A DNA stretch of 6,777 nt from Nitrospinae bacterium RIFCSPLOWO2_12_FULL_45_22 (GCA_001803565.1 MHDQ01000108.1:1-6777), one strand, 5' to 3'. Positions 1 through 6,358 are shown, counted from the first letter of the stretch. Notes: generated by a model not told the origin, from the letters alone. Numbers and translations: made by a program.

Positions 1-4
1 CCCT

Positions 5-18
5 CCTTTCATGAAAGG
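5..18. repeat. 14-bp perfect palindrome
   Basis: CCTTTCATGAAAGG reads the same on both strands. It lies at the left window edge, so its relation to the upstream gene is unseen. It could be an operator half-buried in a longer site, or part of a mobile-element end, since the GGACATT-type repeats begin immediately after it. There is no T-tract, which argues against an intrinsic terminator. The palindrome is seen directly; its function is unknown. Confidence 0.5.
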
Positions 19-84
19 GCATTCTATATCAAAATAGGACATTCCTATCTTGGCTAGATAGGACATTATCATTTTGGGATGACA
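17..84. repeat. Degenerate tandem repeats (GGRCATT units), possible transposon-end scar
   Basis: Three units start at 17 (GGGCATT), 37 (GGACATT) and 61 (GGACATT), spaced 20 and 24 bp apart. Units two and three also share the preceding ATA and, about ten bases on, a TTGG core; their first 19 bases match at 13 positions. Arrays of short, imperfect, same-direction repeats of this kind are found at the ends of IS21-like and related DDE transposons, where the transposase binds. No transposase gene or complete end pair lies in the window, so this is at most a remnant, or the end of an element lying to the left. A regulator-binding array for the downstream acyl-CoA dehydrogenase gene is the alternative. 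Confidence 0.45.
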
Positions 85-117
85 GAATAATTCCCGATTT
101 TATAGAGAGTCCCAAAA
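72..117. repeat. 8-bp inverted repeat with 30-nt spacer
   Basis: TTTTGGGA at 72-79 is the exact reverse complement of TCCCAAAA at 110-117. The left arm overlaps the last GGACATT unit, so the pair may belong to the same mobile-element scar. As RNA it would form only a weak stem with a long loop, and no T-tract follows. The repeat is seen directly; no function is assigned. Confidence 0.4.
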
Positions 118-139
118 ATTTAAAACTTGAAGGTAATCC

Positions 140-145
140 TATAAT
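140..145 (+). promoter_or_regulatory. Candidate -10 box for the acyl-CoA dehydrogenase gene
   Basis: TATAAT at 140-145 is a perfect -10 hexamer 74 nt upstream of the chosen start codon. The matching -35 is poor: at 16-18 nt spacing there are only AT-rich sequences, and TTGAAG at 127-132 is far too close. If used, transcription would begin near 151-153, at the left edge of the palindrome at 151-170. The poor -35 would suit an activator-dependent or weak promoter. Confidence 0.35.
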
Positions 146-150
146 CATGC

Positions 151-170
151 CATAATAAATTTTTATTATG
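151..170. promoter_or_regulatory. Operator-like palindrome over the predicted transcription start
   Basis: Arms CATAATAAA (151-159) and TTTATTATG (162-170) are perfect inverted repeats separated by TT. The site begins 5 nt after the TATAAT hexamer, so a dimeric repressor bound there would block transcription start. Acyl-CoA dehydrogenase genes are often controlled by TetR/FadR-type dimeric repressors that bind such palindromes. No regulator gene is present in the window, so the family cannot be named. The symmetry is seen; the operator role is inferred. Confidence 0.4.
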
Positions 171-218
171 AAGGATGCCAGTTTATACGCAATTTATAGG
201 CATAAAAAGGAGAGGATA

Positions 219-1367
219 ATGGAGTGGGAATTTACTGAAGAGCAGCAGATGATACGGCAGATGATCGCCCGGTTGGCGGCGGAAAAGATAGCCCCCAGGG
301 CGGCTGAGATAGATGAGACAAATGACTTCCCCCAGGATATTAAGGAAATTATGGCCCAAAATGGCCTCTTAAAAATGGGTCTCCCAGAAAAATATGGGGG
401 CATTGGGGCAGGTGTTACCACCCTTTGTATAGTTATGGAAGAGGTAGCCAAGGTTTCTTTATCCGCTACTATTATCTTTTTTAGTATCCACTTGATTATA
501 GAGATGCTTTTAGCCGCCGGAACTGAAGAGCAGCAAGAGAGGTTTTTTCCCAGGATAGCTGAGGGTGACAAGATAGGTTGTATGGCAGTAACCGAGCCCA
601 ATGCCGGATCAGACCTAAGCTCCATGCAAACCAGGGCTGTCCTGGATGGAAACACCTATGTAGTAAACGGTACCAAGTGCTTCCTTACGGCGGGTGGCGT
701 AGCCGATTTCTATGGTCTTTTTGCCTCCACGCAGCCAGAAAAGAAGGGGCATGGCATCTCGGGTTTCATGGTAGAGAGGGATACGCCGGGCCTTAGTATT
801 GGAAAATTAGAAAATCCTATGGGCATGAGGGGGGCAGCCAATGTAGAAGTTATATTTGATGGTACCCGAATACCTAAAGATAATCTGTTAGGCAAAGAAG
901 GCGAAGGGCTTAAAATATTGTTAGAGACCCTTGAGACGGAGCGCCTATGGGTAAGTGCCCAGGCCGTTGGCCTGGCCCAGGGTGCGATGGAATATGCCGC
1001 ACGCTATGCTCAGGAAAGGGTTCAATTTGGTAGAGCCATAGCCGAGTTCCAGGCCATTCAATTTATGCTGGCGGAGATGGCTACGCAGATAGAGGCTGCC
1101 CGCTCCCTCCTTTATCGGGCCGCTTCATTGAAGGATCAGGGCAGAAAAGACACTAGAGGACTGGCAGCCATGGCTAAATGCTTCGCTACTGACATGGCTA
1201 TGAGGGCCACTACCGATGCGGTACAGATTTTAGGTGGTTATGGCTATATGAAGGATCACCCAGTGGAACGGATGATGAGGGATGCCAAGGCTACCCAAAT
1301 CTTTGCCGGTACCAATCAGATCCAAAAGATAGTTATTGCTCGCTCCTTAATGGGTAAGCACGATTAA
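219..1367 (+). CDS. Acyl-CoA dehydrogenase (FAD-dependent), Glu241-type active site
   Basis: This is a 382-residue cytosolic flavoenzyme of the usual family length (about 380). It introduces an alpha,beta double bond into a short or branched acyl-CoA and passes electrons to electron-transfer flavoprotein. The FAD/substrate motif AVTEPNAGSD is at residues 123-132. ERVQFGRAIAEFQAIQ (266-281) and QILGGYGYMKDHPVERMMRD (336-355) are typical of the C-terminal helical domain. The canonical C-terminal catalytic glutamate (IYEGT in most members) is alanine here: IFAGT, Ala363. Glu241 in ETERLW lies where isovaleryl-CoA and long-chain acyl-CoA dehydrogenases keep the catalytic base, so the enzyme is probably active and perhaps isovaleryl-type. 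The ATG at 219 was chosen because AAGGAG (207-212) sits 6 nt upstream and the protein then begins at the family's normal N-terminus. The in-frame ATG at 168 overlaps the palindrome, has no ribosome site and adds an atypical 17-residue extension. No ETF genes are in the window. Exact substrate is not determinable. Confidence 0.93.
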   Translation: MEWEFTEEQQMIRQMIARLAAEKIAPRAAEIDETNDFPQDIKEIMAQNGLLKMGLPEKYGGIGAGVTTLCIVMEEVAKVSLSATIIFFSIHLIIEMLLAAGTEEQQERFFPRIAEGDKIGCMAVTEPNAGSDLSSMQTRAVLDGNTYVVNGTKCFLTAGGVADFYGLFASTQPEKKGHGISGFMVERDTPGLSIGKLENPMGMRGAANVEVIFDGTRIPKDNLLGKEGEGLKILLETLETERLWVSAQAVGLAQGAMEYAARYAQERVQFGRAIAEFQAIQFMLAEMATQIEAARSLLYRAASLKDQGRKDTRGLAAMAKCFATDMAMRATTDAVQILGGYGYMKDHPVERMMRDAKATQIFAGTNQIQKIVIARSLMGKHD

Positions 1368-1425
1368 AATTTGGGGAACGAGAATGCCCCGTCTATCGTG
1401 GAGGGATTCCCCAATTTACCGATAG
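1367..1425 (+). promoter_or_regulatory. Two interlocking inverted repeats in the acd-acs gap
   Basis: The first pair is AAATTTGGGGAA (1367-1378) with TTCCCCAATTT (1407-1417), complementary except for one bulged T. The second is CTATCG (1393-1398) with CGATAG (1420-1425). The right arm of the first falls inside the loop of the second, so the two stems interlock: in RNA they would be either alternatives or a pseudoknot-like fold. No T-tract follows, so it is not a classical terminator. It lies 45 nt before the acetyl-CoA synthetase start, a position suited to a leader or processing element. The repeats are seen; the regulatory role is inferred. Confidence 0.35.
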
Positions 1426-1470
1426 GCGGTGTTTTCTACGTCCCCTAAAGAGGGTTTCGGGGGGAGAATT

Positions 1471-3381
1471 ATGGAGAATAAAAAATTTTATCCTATAAAA
1501 AGGTACCTGGAATTTTACAACCATGCAATTTCAGACTTAGAGAGCTTTTGGGAGAAAGAAGCCGAAAAAATTCCCTGGTTTAAACGATGGGAGAAAGGTC
1601 TTGTTTGGGAAGAGCCATTTGCCAGGTGGTTTGTCGGTGGCGCCCTTAATGCCTCTTATGCGTGTGTAGATGTACATATGCATTCCTGGCGCAAGAATAA
1701 AGTTGCCATATACTGGGAAGATGAGAATGGAAATACAAAAACTATTAGTTATACCCAATTGTATAGGGAAGTGAATAGATTTGCCTCGGCCCTGAAGGAT
1801 ATTGGTGTGAAGAAGGGTGATATAGTGGTTTTATACCTACCGATGATTCCGGAACTGGTAATTTCAATGCTTGCAACTGCAAGGATAGGCGCTATTCATG
1901 CTATTGTATTTTCAGGATTTAGTAGCGAAGCATTAGCGGATAGAATAAACGATACCGGTGCAAAAGTTTTGATAACCGCTGACTTTGGCATAAGAAGAGG
2001 AAAATTTGTCCCCCTTAAAGAAATTATTGATAGTGCGCTAAAATCCACACCAACTATAGAAAAGGTGGTTTTAGTAAAAAGGACCCAGGAAGAAATAAAT
2101 ATGGAAGAGGGCCGTGATCTACTTTATCACGAATTGCTTACGCAGGCTGAAAATTATACAGAACCTGAATCGGTAGAATCTAGCCACCCATTGTATATAC
2201 TTTATACCTCAGGGACTACCGGGAAGCCTAAAGGAATTGTCCATTCTACGGGAGGATATTTAGTCTATAACTATGCTACCTATAAGTGGGTTTTTGATGT
2301 ATCCGATGAATCCATTTACTGGTGTACGGCAGATATAGGCTGGGTTACAGGACACTCATATATAGTCTATGCACCACTACTTCATGGGGCAACGATTGTT
2401 ATGTATGAAGGGGCGCCTGATTACCCGCACCTGGATAGGTGGTGGGAAATTATAGAAAAATATGGTGTTACTATCTTTTATACCTCGCCCACCGCCCTAA
2501 GGATGTTTATGCGGCATGGTGAAGAATGGATAAAGAGGCATGATCTGAGCAGTTTAAAGATATTAGGCACGGTTGGTGAGCCTATCAACCCCGAGGTATG
2601 GGAATGGTATTACAGGCATATTGGGGGTGAAAGGTGTCCCATAGTTGATACCTGGTGGCAGACAGAAACCGGTGGGATGATGATATCTCCGGCCCCTGGG
2701 CTGGGACCTGTCCCCCTTAAAGCAGGGTCTACAACTTTGCCTTTACCTGGGATTGATGCCGAAGTGGTAGACGATTCAGGCAATCCTGTGGCTACTGGCA
2801 TAAAAGGGTATTTAGTAATAAAAAGACCCTGGCCGGGCATGCTTATGGGACTTTACCATGATCCTGTTAGATATAAGGAGGTCTATTGGACAAAGTTTAA
2901 AGGAGTTTATTATACCGGGGATTATGCCATAAAGGATGAGGAGGGATATTTTTGGTTATTGGGAAGGGCTGATGAGACCTTAAAGGTGGCCGGGCACAGG
3001 ATAGGCACAGCCGAGGTAGAAAGCGCTGTGGTGGCAAATGCCTTTGTTGCAGAAGCTGCGGTGGTGGGTGTACCCGACCCAATAAAGGGAGAAGCTATTG
3101 TAATCTTTACCATACTAAAGGATGGGTATAAACCTGAAGCTGACGTAAAAGAGAATATAATTGATAGTATTCGTAAGCAGATAGGTGCTTTAGCTACACC
3201 CCGAGAAATTTACTTTGTAGAGAAGCTGCCAAAGACTAGATCGGGTAAGATTATGAGGCGGATATTAAAAGCCATCACTCAGGGTGTGCCCATCGGAGAT
3301 GTTACAACCCTGGAGGATGAAGCCTCAGTAGATGAAATAAAGCAGCTCTACGACGAAGTTCACTCGATGTTAAAAGGTTAA
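1471..3381 (+). CDS. acsA: Acetyl-CoA synthetase, AMP-forming
   Basis: This cytosolic enzyme makes acetyl-CoA from acetate, ATP and CoA via acetyl-AMP. The protein is 636 residues, close to the usual 650. Adenylate-forming motifs appear in order: [11 protein letters not shown] (245-255), the acetyl-CoA synthetase box [11 protein letters not shown] (287-297), [10 protein letters not shown] (366-375), [10 protein letters not shown] (393-402), YTGD (481-484), [20 protein letters not shown] (498-517), and PKTRSGK near the end with catalytic Lys593. Trp396 corresponds to the tryptophan that limits the pocket to acetate/propionate in this family. Lys593 is the residue acetylated to switch off Acs in many bacteria; no acetyltransferase is nearby. 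ATG 1471 is preferred: a purine run with GGAG at 1463-1466 precedes it and the protein then begins like other Acs proteins. The in-frame GTG at 1429 lacks a convincing ribosome site and adds 14 atypical residues. Four sampled 60-nt lines total 90/240 G+C, well below the lut genes. Propionate is a possible alternative substrate. Confidence 0.96.
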   Translation: MENKKFYPIKRYLEFYNHAISDLESFWEKEAEKIPWFKRWEKGLVWEEPFARWFVGGALNASYACVDVHMHSWRKNKVAIYWEDENGNTKTISYTQLYREVNRFASALKDIGVKKGDIVVLYLPMIPELVISMLATARIGAIHAIVFSGFSSEALADRINDTGAKVLITADFGIRRGKFVPLKEIIDSALKSTPTIEKVVLVKRTQEEINMEEGRDLLYHELLTQAENYTEPESVESSHPLYILYTSGTTGKPKGIVHSTGGYLVYNYATYKWVFDVSDESIYWCTADIGWVTGHSYIVYAPLLHGATIVMYEGAPDYPHLDRWWEIIEKYGVTIFYTSPTALRMFMRHGEEWIKRHDLSSLKILGTVGEPINPEVWEWYYRHIGGERCPIVDTWWQTETGGMMISPAPGLGPVPLKAGSTTLPLPGIDAEVVDDSGNPVATGIKGYLVIKRPWPGMLMGLYHDPVRYKEVYWTKFKGVYYTGDYAIKDEEGYFWLLGRADETLKVAGHRIGTAEVESAVVANAFVAEAAVVGVPDPIKGEAIVIFTILKDGYKPEADVKENIIDSIRKQIGALATPREIYFVEKLPKTRSGKIMRRILKAITQGVPIGDVTTLEDEASVDEIKQLYDEVHSMLKG

Positions 3382-3397
3382 TATCTTAGTAGCCAAG

Positions 3398-4117
3398 ATG
3401 AAGGCCCATCTCTTTGTTACCTGTTTGGTAGATCAATTCTTCCCTGAGGTAGGGATAGACCTGGTGAAATGCCTGCGCCTGGCTGGGGTAGAGGTTCATT
3501 TCCTGACCGGGCAGACCTGTTGCGGCCAACCAGCTTTTAATAATGGCTTCTGGCGAGAGGCCAGGAGCCTGGCTAAAAGATTCATCTACCTATTTGAAAA
3601 GGCCGACCTTATTGTTATCCCATCGGGTTCCTGCGCCAGTATGGTAAAGGTCTTTTATCCAGTATTGTTCAAAGACGACCCCATCCTATTAGCCAGGGCC
3701 CAGGCATTATCCCAGAAGGTTTATGAATTTTCAGAGTTTCTGGTAAAGCTCCTGGGGATCGAAACCGTGGCCTCCAAATATACGGGAAAGATAACCTATC
3801 ATGACTCCTGCCACCTCCTGCGGGAACTAAAGATTTATGAGGAGCCCAGGAAGTTATTAAAGGCCGTCAAAGGGGTTGAACTCGTCGAGATGGAAAACTC
3901 TGAGGCCTGCTGTGGGTTTGGGGGGATATTTTCTATAAAAAACTCTGATATCTCAGCCGCTATCCTCCAGGAAAAGATTGATAGGATAAGGGCAACTGAT
4001 GCCAAGGTCGTTGTAGCTAATGATGTAGGCTGTCTGATGCATATTGCCGGTGGCCTAAGCCGGCAAAACCTCACCATAAAAACCCGGCATATAGCCCAAA
4101 TTCTCGCAGCGGATTAG
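3398..4117 (+). CDS. lutA: LutA, CCG-domain subunit of iron-sulfur L-lactate dehydrogenase complex
   Basis: LutA works with LutB and LutC to oxidise L-lactate to pyruvate (lactate growth in Bacillus subtilis; homologous to YkgE). The 239-residue length is normal. Two cysteine-rich (CCG) repeats are visible. The first has Cys9, Cys41-Cys42 (GQTCCGQPAFNNG) and Cys79 (PSGSC). The second has Cys138 (HDSCH), Cys171-Cys172 (SEACCGFGG) and Cys212 (DVGC). In heterodisulfide-reductase HdrB and relatives, such repeats bind unusual iron-sulfur clusters. The N-terminus MKAHLFVTCLVDQFFPEVG is typical, supporting ATG 3398. There is no good Shine-Dalgarno near this ATG (AGCCAAG only). The gene starts 16 nt after the acs stop, so translation may depend on ribosomes ending at acs. 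The close spacing places acs and lutA in one transcript. A glycolate-oxidase iron-sulfur subunit is a less likely reading because complete lutB and lutC follow. Confidence 0.95.
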   Translation: MKAHLFVTCLVDQFFPEVGIDLVKCLRLAGVEVHFLTGQTCCGQPAFNNGFWREARSLAKRFIYLFEKADLIVIPSGSCASMVKVFYPVLFKDDPILLARAQALSQKVYEFSEFLVKLLGIETVASKYTGKITYHDSCHLLRELKIYEEPRKLLKAVKGVELVEMENSEACCGFGGIFSIKNSDISAAILQEKIDRIRATDAKVVVANDVGCLMHIAGGLSRQNLTIKTRHIAQILAAD

Positions 4118-4118
4118 C

Positions 4119-4145
4119 AATGTAGCCGCAGGGGCTTGTCCTGCC
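4119..4145. repeat. Palindromic repeat copy between lutA and lutB
   Basis: This 27-bp stretch matches 5679-5705 inside lutC at 24 of 27 positions. It can form a hairpin: GCAGG (4128-4132) pairs with CCTGC (4140-4144), with an added G·T pair at 4133/4139. The differences between copies keep the stem paired (G·T here, G-C in lutC). It begins one base after the lutA stop and ends 20 nt before the lutB start, occupying most of the 48-nt gap. As RNA it could stabilise the upstream message or tune lutB translation, or simply be a dispersed REP-like repeat. There is no T-tract after it. Confidence 0.6.
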
Positions 4146-4165
4146 TGACAACCAAGGATTATTAG

Positions 4166-5617
4166 ATGAAGAACAAGCCCGATAATTTTCACTTCCAGGC
4201 TAAAACAGCCCTCAATAATCCATCCCTCCAACAAGCCCTCTCTAAGGCTACTACCCATATCTTAAACAAAAGAGCCAGGGCCATCCAGGAGCTTACCGAT
4301 CTTGAAACCTTACGGGATCGGGCCAGAAGGATTAAGGAGCAGACCATTGCCCAGCTCAACCACTACCTCCTCCAGTTAGAAAGCGAGGTCAGGAAGGCTG
4401 GTGGGAAGGTCTATTGGGCCAGAGAGGCCAGGGATGCCCAGAGATATATAGCTAAACTGGTAAAGCAAAAAAAGGCCCAACTGGTGGTTAAAGGCAAGTC
4501 TATGGTTAGCGAAGAGATAGGCCTTAATGAATATTTAGAAAAGTTGGGGCTGGAAGTAGTAGAGACTGACCTGGGGGAATATATTGTCCAATTAGCCGGT
4601 GAAAGGCCTTCTCATATTATTGCCCCAGCTATCCATAAATCCAGAGAAGAGGTGGCCTTGTTGTTCCAAAAAAAGCTGGGTACAAACCCTGAAGCCGAGA
4701 TTAGTAAACTGACCCAGGTTGCCCGGGAGAGGTTGCGAGAAAAGTTCTTTCAGGCCGACATAGGTATTACTGGAGCTAATTTTGCTATAGCGGAAACGGG
4801 AACTATTGTCTTAGTAGAAAATGAGGGGAATATCCGTTTTACTACCTCTTTACCCCCAGTACATATTGTCCTGATGGGCATAGAAAAGGTAATACCTACC
4901 CTTGCCGATCTGGTAGTATTTTTAAAGCTCTTGCCCAGAAGTGCTACCGGGCAAAAGCTACCTAGCTATGTCTCATTGATCACCGGCCCTCGCAGAGACG
5001 GAGAGAAGGATGGGCCCGAAGAACTTCACTTAATCATCCTGGATAATGGCCGCTCCCGCATCCTCTCAGAGCCGGCTTTAAGGGAATCCCTCTATTGCCT
5101 CCGGTGTGGCGCCTGCCTGAATATTTGCCCGGTCTACCAGAAAGTAGGCGGTCATGCCTATGGCTCAGTATATGCTGGCCCGATCGGTTCGGTTATTACT
5201 CCACCCCTGGTAGGCCTTTATCGGGCCCGGGCACTACCATATGCCTCTACCCTCTGTGGTGCCTGCCGGGATATCTGCCCGGTAAAGATCAATATACCGC
5301 ATATGCTCCTCCAATTGCGGCAGGGCCTGAGCTACAGATGGAATAGGAACTTAATTAACCCCGGTTACTGGTTGGAGAAATTACTAACAATAACCTGGTC
5401 TATGGGCATGAAGGATGAAGGCAGATATAGGTTTGGCTCGAAGGTTGCCCGGTTGCTCCAAAGACCGTTTCTGAAAAAGCAAAAAATCTCTCACCTCCCC
5501 TACCCTTTCTCCCGCTGGACAAAGAGCCGGGACTTCACCCCTTTAGCAGCCAAACCCTTCAGGATCTGGTGGGAGGATAACCAGAGAAGCTCTAAGGATC
5601 ATGAAAGAGCAGACTGA
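4166..5617 (+). CDS. lutB: LutB, LUD-domain and ferredoxin-domain subunit of L-lactate dehydrogenase complex
   Basis: LutB is the largest subunit of the Lut complex and probably carries electrons through [4Fe-4S] clusters. The 483-residue length is normal (about 470-480). An N-terminal LUD (DUF162) domain spans roughly residues 60-300, with ITGANFAIAETGTIVLVENE (201-220) and LITGPRRDGEKDGPEELH (271-288). A ferredoxin-type region follows: CLRCGACLNICPVY (311-324) supplies four cysteines, and STLCGACRDICPVKI (361-375) supplies three (364, 367, 371). The second motif lacks the first cysteine of the standard pattern, as is usual for LutB/YkgF proteins, so this is not damage. The link VGGHAYGSVYAGPIGSV (327-343) is a family signature. 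ATG 4166 has AAGGA (4154-4158) with 7-nt spacing. Between lutA and this gene lies the palindromic repeat at 4119-4145. The stop codon overlaps lutC by 17 nt, which suggests coupled translation. Function is well supported by family and by the intact three-gene order. Confidence 0.96.
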   Translation: MKNKPDNFHFQAKTALNNPSLQQALSKATTHILNKRARAIQELTDLETLRDRARRIKEQTIAQLNHYLLQLESEVRKAGGKVYWAREARDAQRYIAKLVKQKKAQLVVKGKSMVSEEIGLNEYLEKLGLEVVETDLGEYIVQLAGERPSHIIAPAIHKSREEVALLFQKKLGTNPEAEISKLTQVARERLREKFFQADIGITGANFAIAETGTIVLVENEGNIRFTTSLPPVHIVLMGIEKVIPTLADLVVFLKLLPRSATGQKLPSYVSLITGPRRDGEKDGPEELHLIILDNGRSRILSEPALRESLYCLRCGACLNICPVYQKVGGHAYGSVYAGPIGSVITPPLVGLYRARALPYASTLCGACRDICPVKINIPHMLLQLRQGLSYRWNRNLINPGYWLEKLLTITWSMGMKDEGRYRFGSKVARLLQRPFLKKQKISHLPYPFSRWTKSRDFTPLAAKPFRIWWEDNQRSSKDHERAD

Positions 5618-6317
5618 TAAAACCAGGCTAAAGCTATTGAAAAGACTACAGAAGGCCCTGAATGCCTCACCCTCGGCAAATGTAGCTGCAGGGCCTTGCC
5701 CTGCCAGTAGCAGCAGGGCTTGCTCTGTTGCTACCCCTAATTTAATACCCCTATTGGAAGAAGAGATAACAAAAACGGGGGGAGTTTTTTATCTAGCCAG
5801 GGATAAAGAAGAAATTGCCCAATATTTGATAACCCTGGCAAAGAGGGTCAATGCCAAAACGATCATACGAGATAATTCCATTTTGCTACAGGGGCTAAAG
5901 CTGGATGGGGTGTTAAATAACGAGGGCCTGCAGGTAATAATAGATTATTCCGGAACCAGGCCAGCAAAAGAGACCAACGAAGACAAAGCCGCCTGGCGCC
6001 AGCCGGCAAAGGATGCCGCGTTGGGTGTTACCAGCATCGAGTATATCCTGGCTGATACCGGCACAGTAGTAATAAAGAGCCGTCCCGGACTCAGTCGAAC
6101 CTTATCCCTTGTCCCTCCTATCCATGTAGCTATTGGTGAGGAGCGACAAATCCTGCCCGGGTTGGAAGCCCTGTTTAGCCAGGGAGCTAATCTGCAACCT
6201 GGTAGCGCCGTCATATTTATTACTGGCCCCAGCCGCACCGCGGACATAGAACAGACCCTTACCATTGGTGTTCATGGCCCTATAGAATTCCACCTCATTC
6301 TCCTGCCAGACGAATAG
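5601..6317 (+). CDS. lutC: LutC, LUD-domain subunit of L-lactate dehydrogenase complex
   Basis: LutC is the third subunit of the lactate-to-pyruvate complex and has a LUD (DUF162) domain. The protein is 238 residues. Residues about 50-238 form the LUD domain, with EYILADTGTVVIKSRPG (147-163) and the signature GPSRTADIEQTLTIGVHGP (209-227). The start ATG overlaps the end of lutB by 17 nt. AAGGA (5594-5598) is only 2 nt from this ATG, closer than ideal, so initiation probably relies on ribosomes finishing lutB. Odd feature: residues 27-45, rich in Ala, Ser, Pro and Cys, are encoded by an inserted palindromic repeat (5679-5734). The insert keeps the frame and falls in the linker between the N-terminal helix (about 7-21) and the LUD domain, so the protein is probably functional. 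The two extra cysteines (33, 41) come from the repeat and are unlikely to be cluster ligands. No terminator is evident after the stop. Confidence 0.94.
   Translation: MKEQTDKTRLKLLKRLQKALNASPSANVAAGPCPASSSRACSVATPNLIPLLEEEITKTGGVFYLARDKEEIAQYLITLAKRVNAKTIIRDNSILLQGLKLDGVLNNEGLQVIIDYSGTRPAKETNEDKAAWRQPAKDAALGVTSIEYILADTGTVVIKSRPGLSRTLSLVPPIHVAIGEERQILPGLEALFSQGANLQPGSAVIFITGPSRTADIEQTLTIGVHGPIEFHLILLPDE
5679..5734. repeat. Double palindromic repeat inserted in frame within lutC
   Basis: Two related hairpin units lie back to back. Unit one (5679-5705) matches the lutA-lutB copy at 24 of 27 bases and has a perfect 6-bp stem, GCAGGG (5688-5693) with CCCTGC (5699-5704). Unit two (5707-5734) is a hairpin of about 13 bp in which GTAGCA at the left end pairs with TGCTAC at the right and two G·T pairs fall inside. 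Its left half resembles unit one (GTAGC, GCAGGG, CTTG). The whole is a dispersed REP/MITE-like element read through as codons 27-45 of lutC. The similarity and symmetry are seen directly; mobility is inferred. Confidence 0.65.
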
Positions 6318-6332
6318 TATTTTTAGTATTTT
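6315..6332. repeat. Tandem 9-bp direct repeat before the downstream promoter
   Basis: TAGTATTTT occurs twice without a gap, at 6315-6323 and 6324-6332. The first copy begins with the lutC stop codon and the second runs into the -35 box. It could be an AT-rich upstream promoter element, a site for a head-to-tail regulator, or a slippage duplication. Only the repeat itself is certain. Confidence 0.5.
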
Positions 6333-6358
6333 GACATCGTCTCTTTAGCTGCTATAAT
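6331..6358 (+). promoter_or_regulatory. Strong sigma-A-type promoter for the L,D-transpeptidase gene
   Basis: A perfect -35 TTGACA (6331-6336) and a perfect -10 TATAAT (6353-6358) are separated by 16 nt, one short of the ideal 17. Transcription would begin near 6364-6366, giving a 5' untranslated region of about 75 nt. The promoter lies directly after lutC, so the next gene can be expressed independently of the lut genes. Confidence 0.8.

Noticed and set aside
17-84. GGACATT repeats as a CRISPR array
   Set aside because: The units are short and imperfect and there are no uniform spacers or nearby cas genes.
127-132. TTGAAG as the -35 box paired with TATAAT at 140
   Set aside because: The spacing is only 7 nt, far too short for sigma-A recognition.
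168-218. Extended start of the acyl-CoA dehydrogenase at the ATG at 168
   Set aside because: There is no ribosome site before it, it overlaps the 151-170 palindrome, and it adds 17 residues foreign to the family. ATG 219 has AAGGAG at good spacing.
194-655. Minus-strand open frames opposite the acyl-CoA dehydrogenase, and similar minus-strand frames over acs, lutA, lutB and lutC
   Set aside because: They lie opposite well-supported genes, encode no recognisable domains and lack plausible ribosome sites.
1429-1470. GTG start for acetyl-CoA synthetase at 1429
   Set aside because: The added 14 residues do not resemble the Acs N-terminus and ATG 1471 has a purine-rich ribosome site.
4119-4145. 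Hairpin after lutA as an intrinsic terminator
   Set aside because: No T-tract follows the stem and lutB continues the same complex, so termination there is unlikely.
5095-5346. Overlapping +1 frame within lutB encoding a Pro/Cys-rich 83-residue protein
   Set aside because: It is a by-product of the cysteine-rich ferredoxin region of lutB in another frame and has no independent support.
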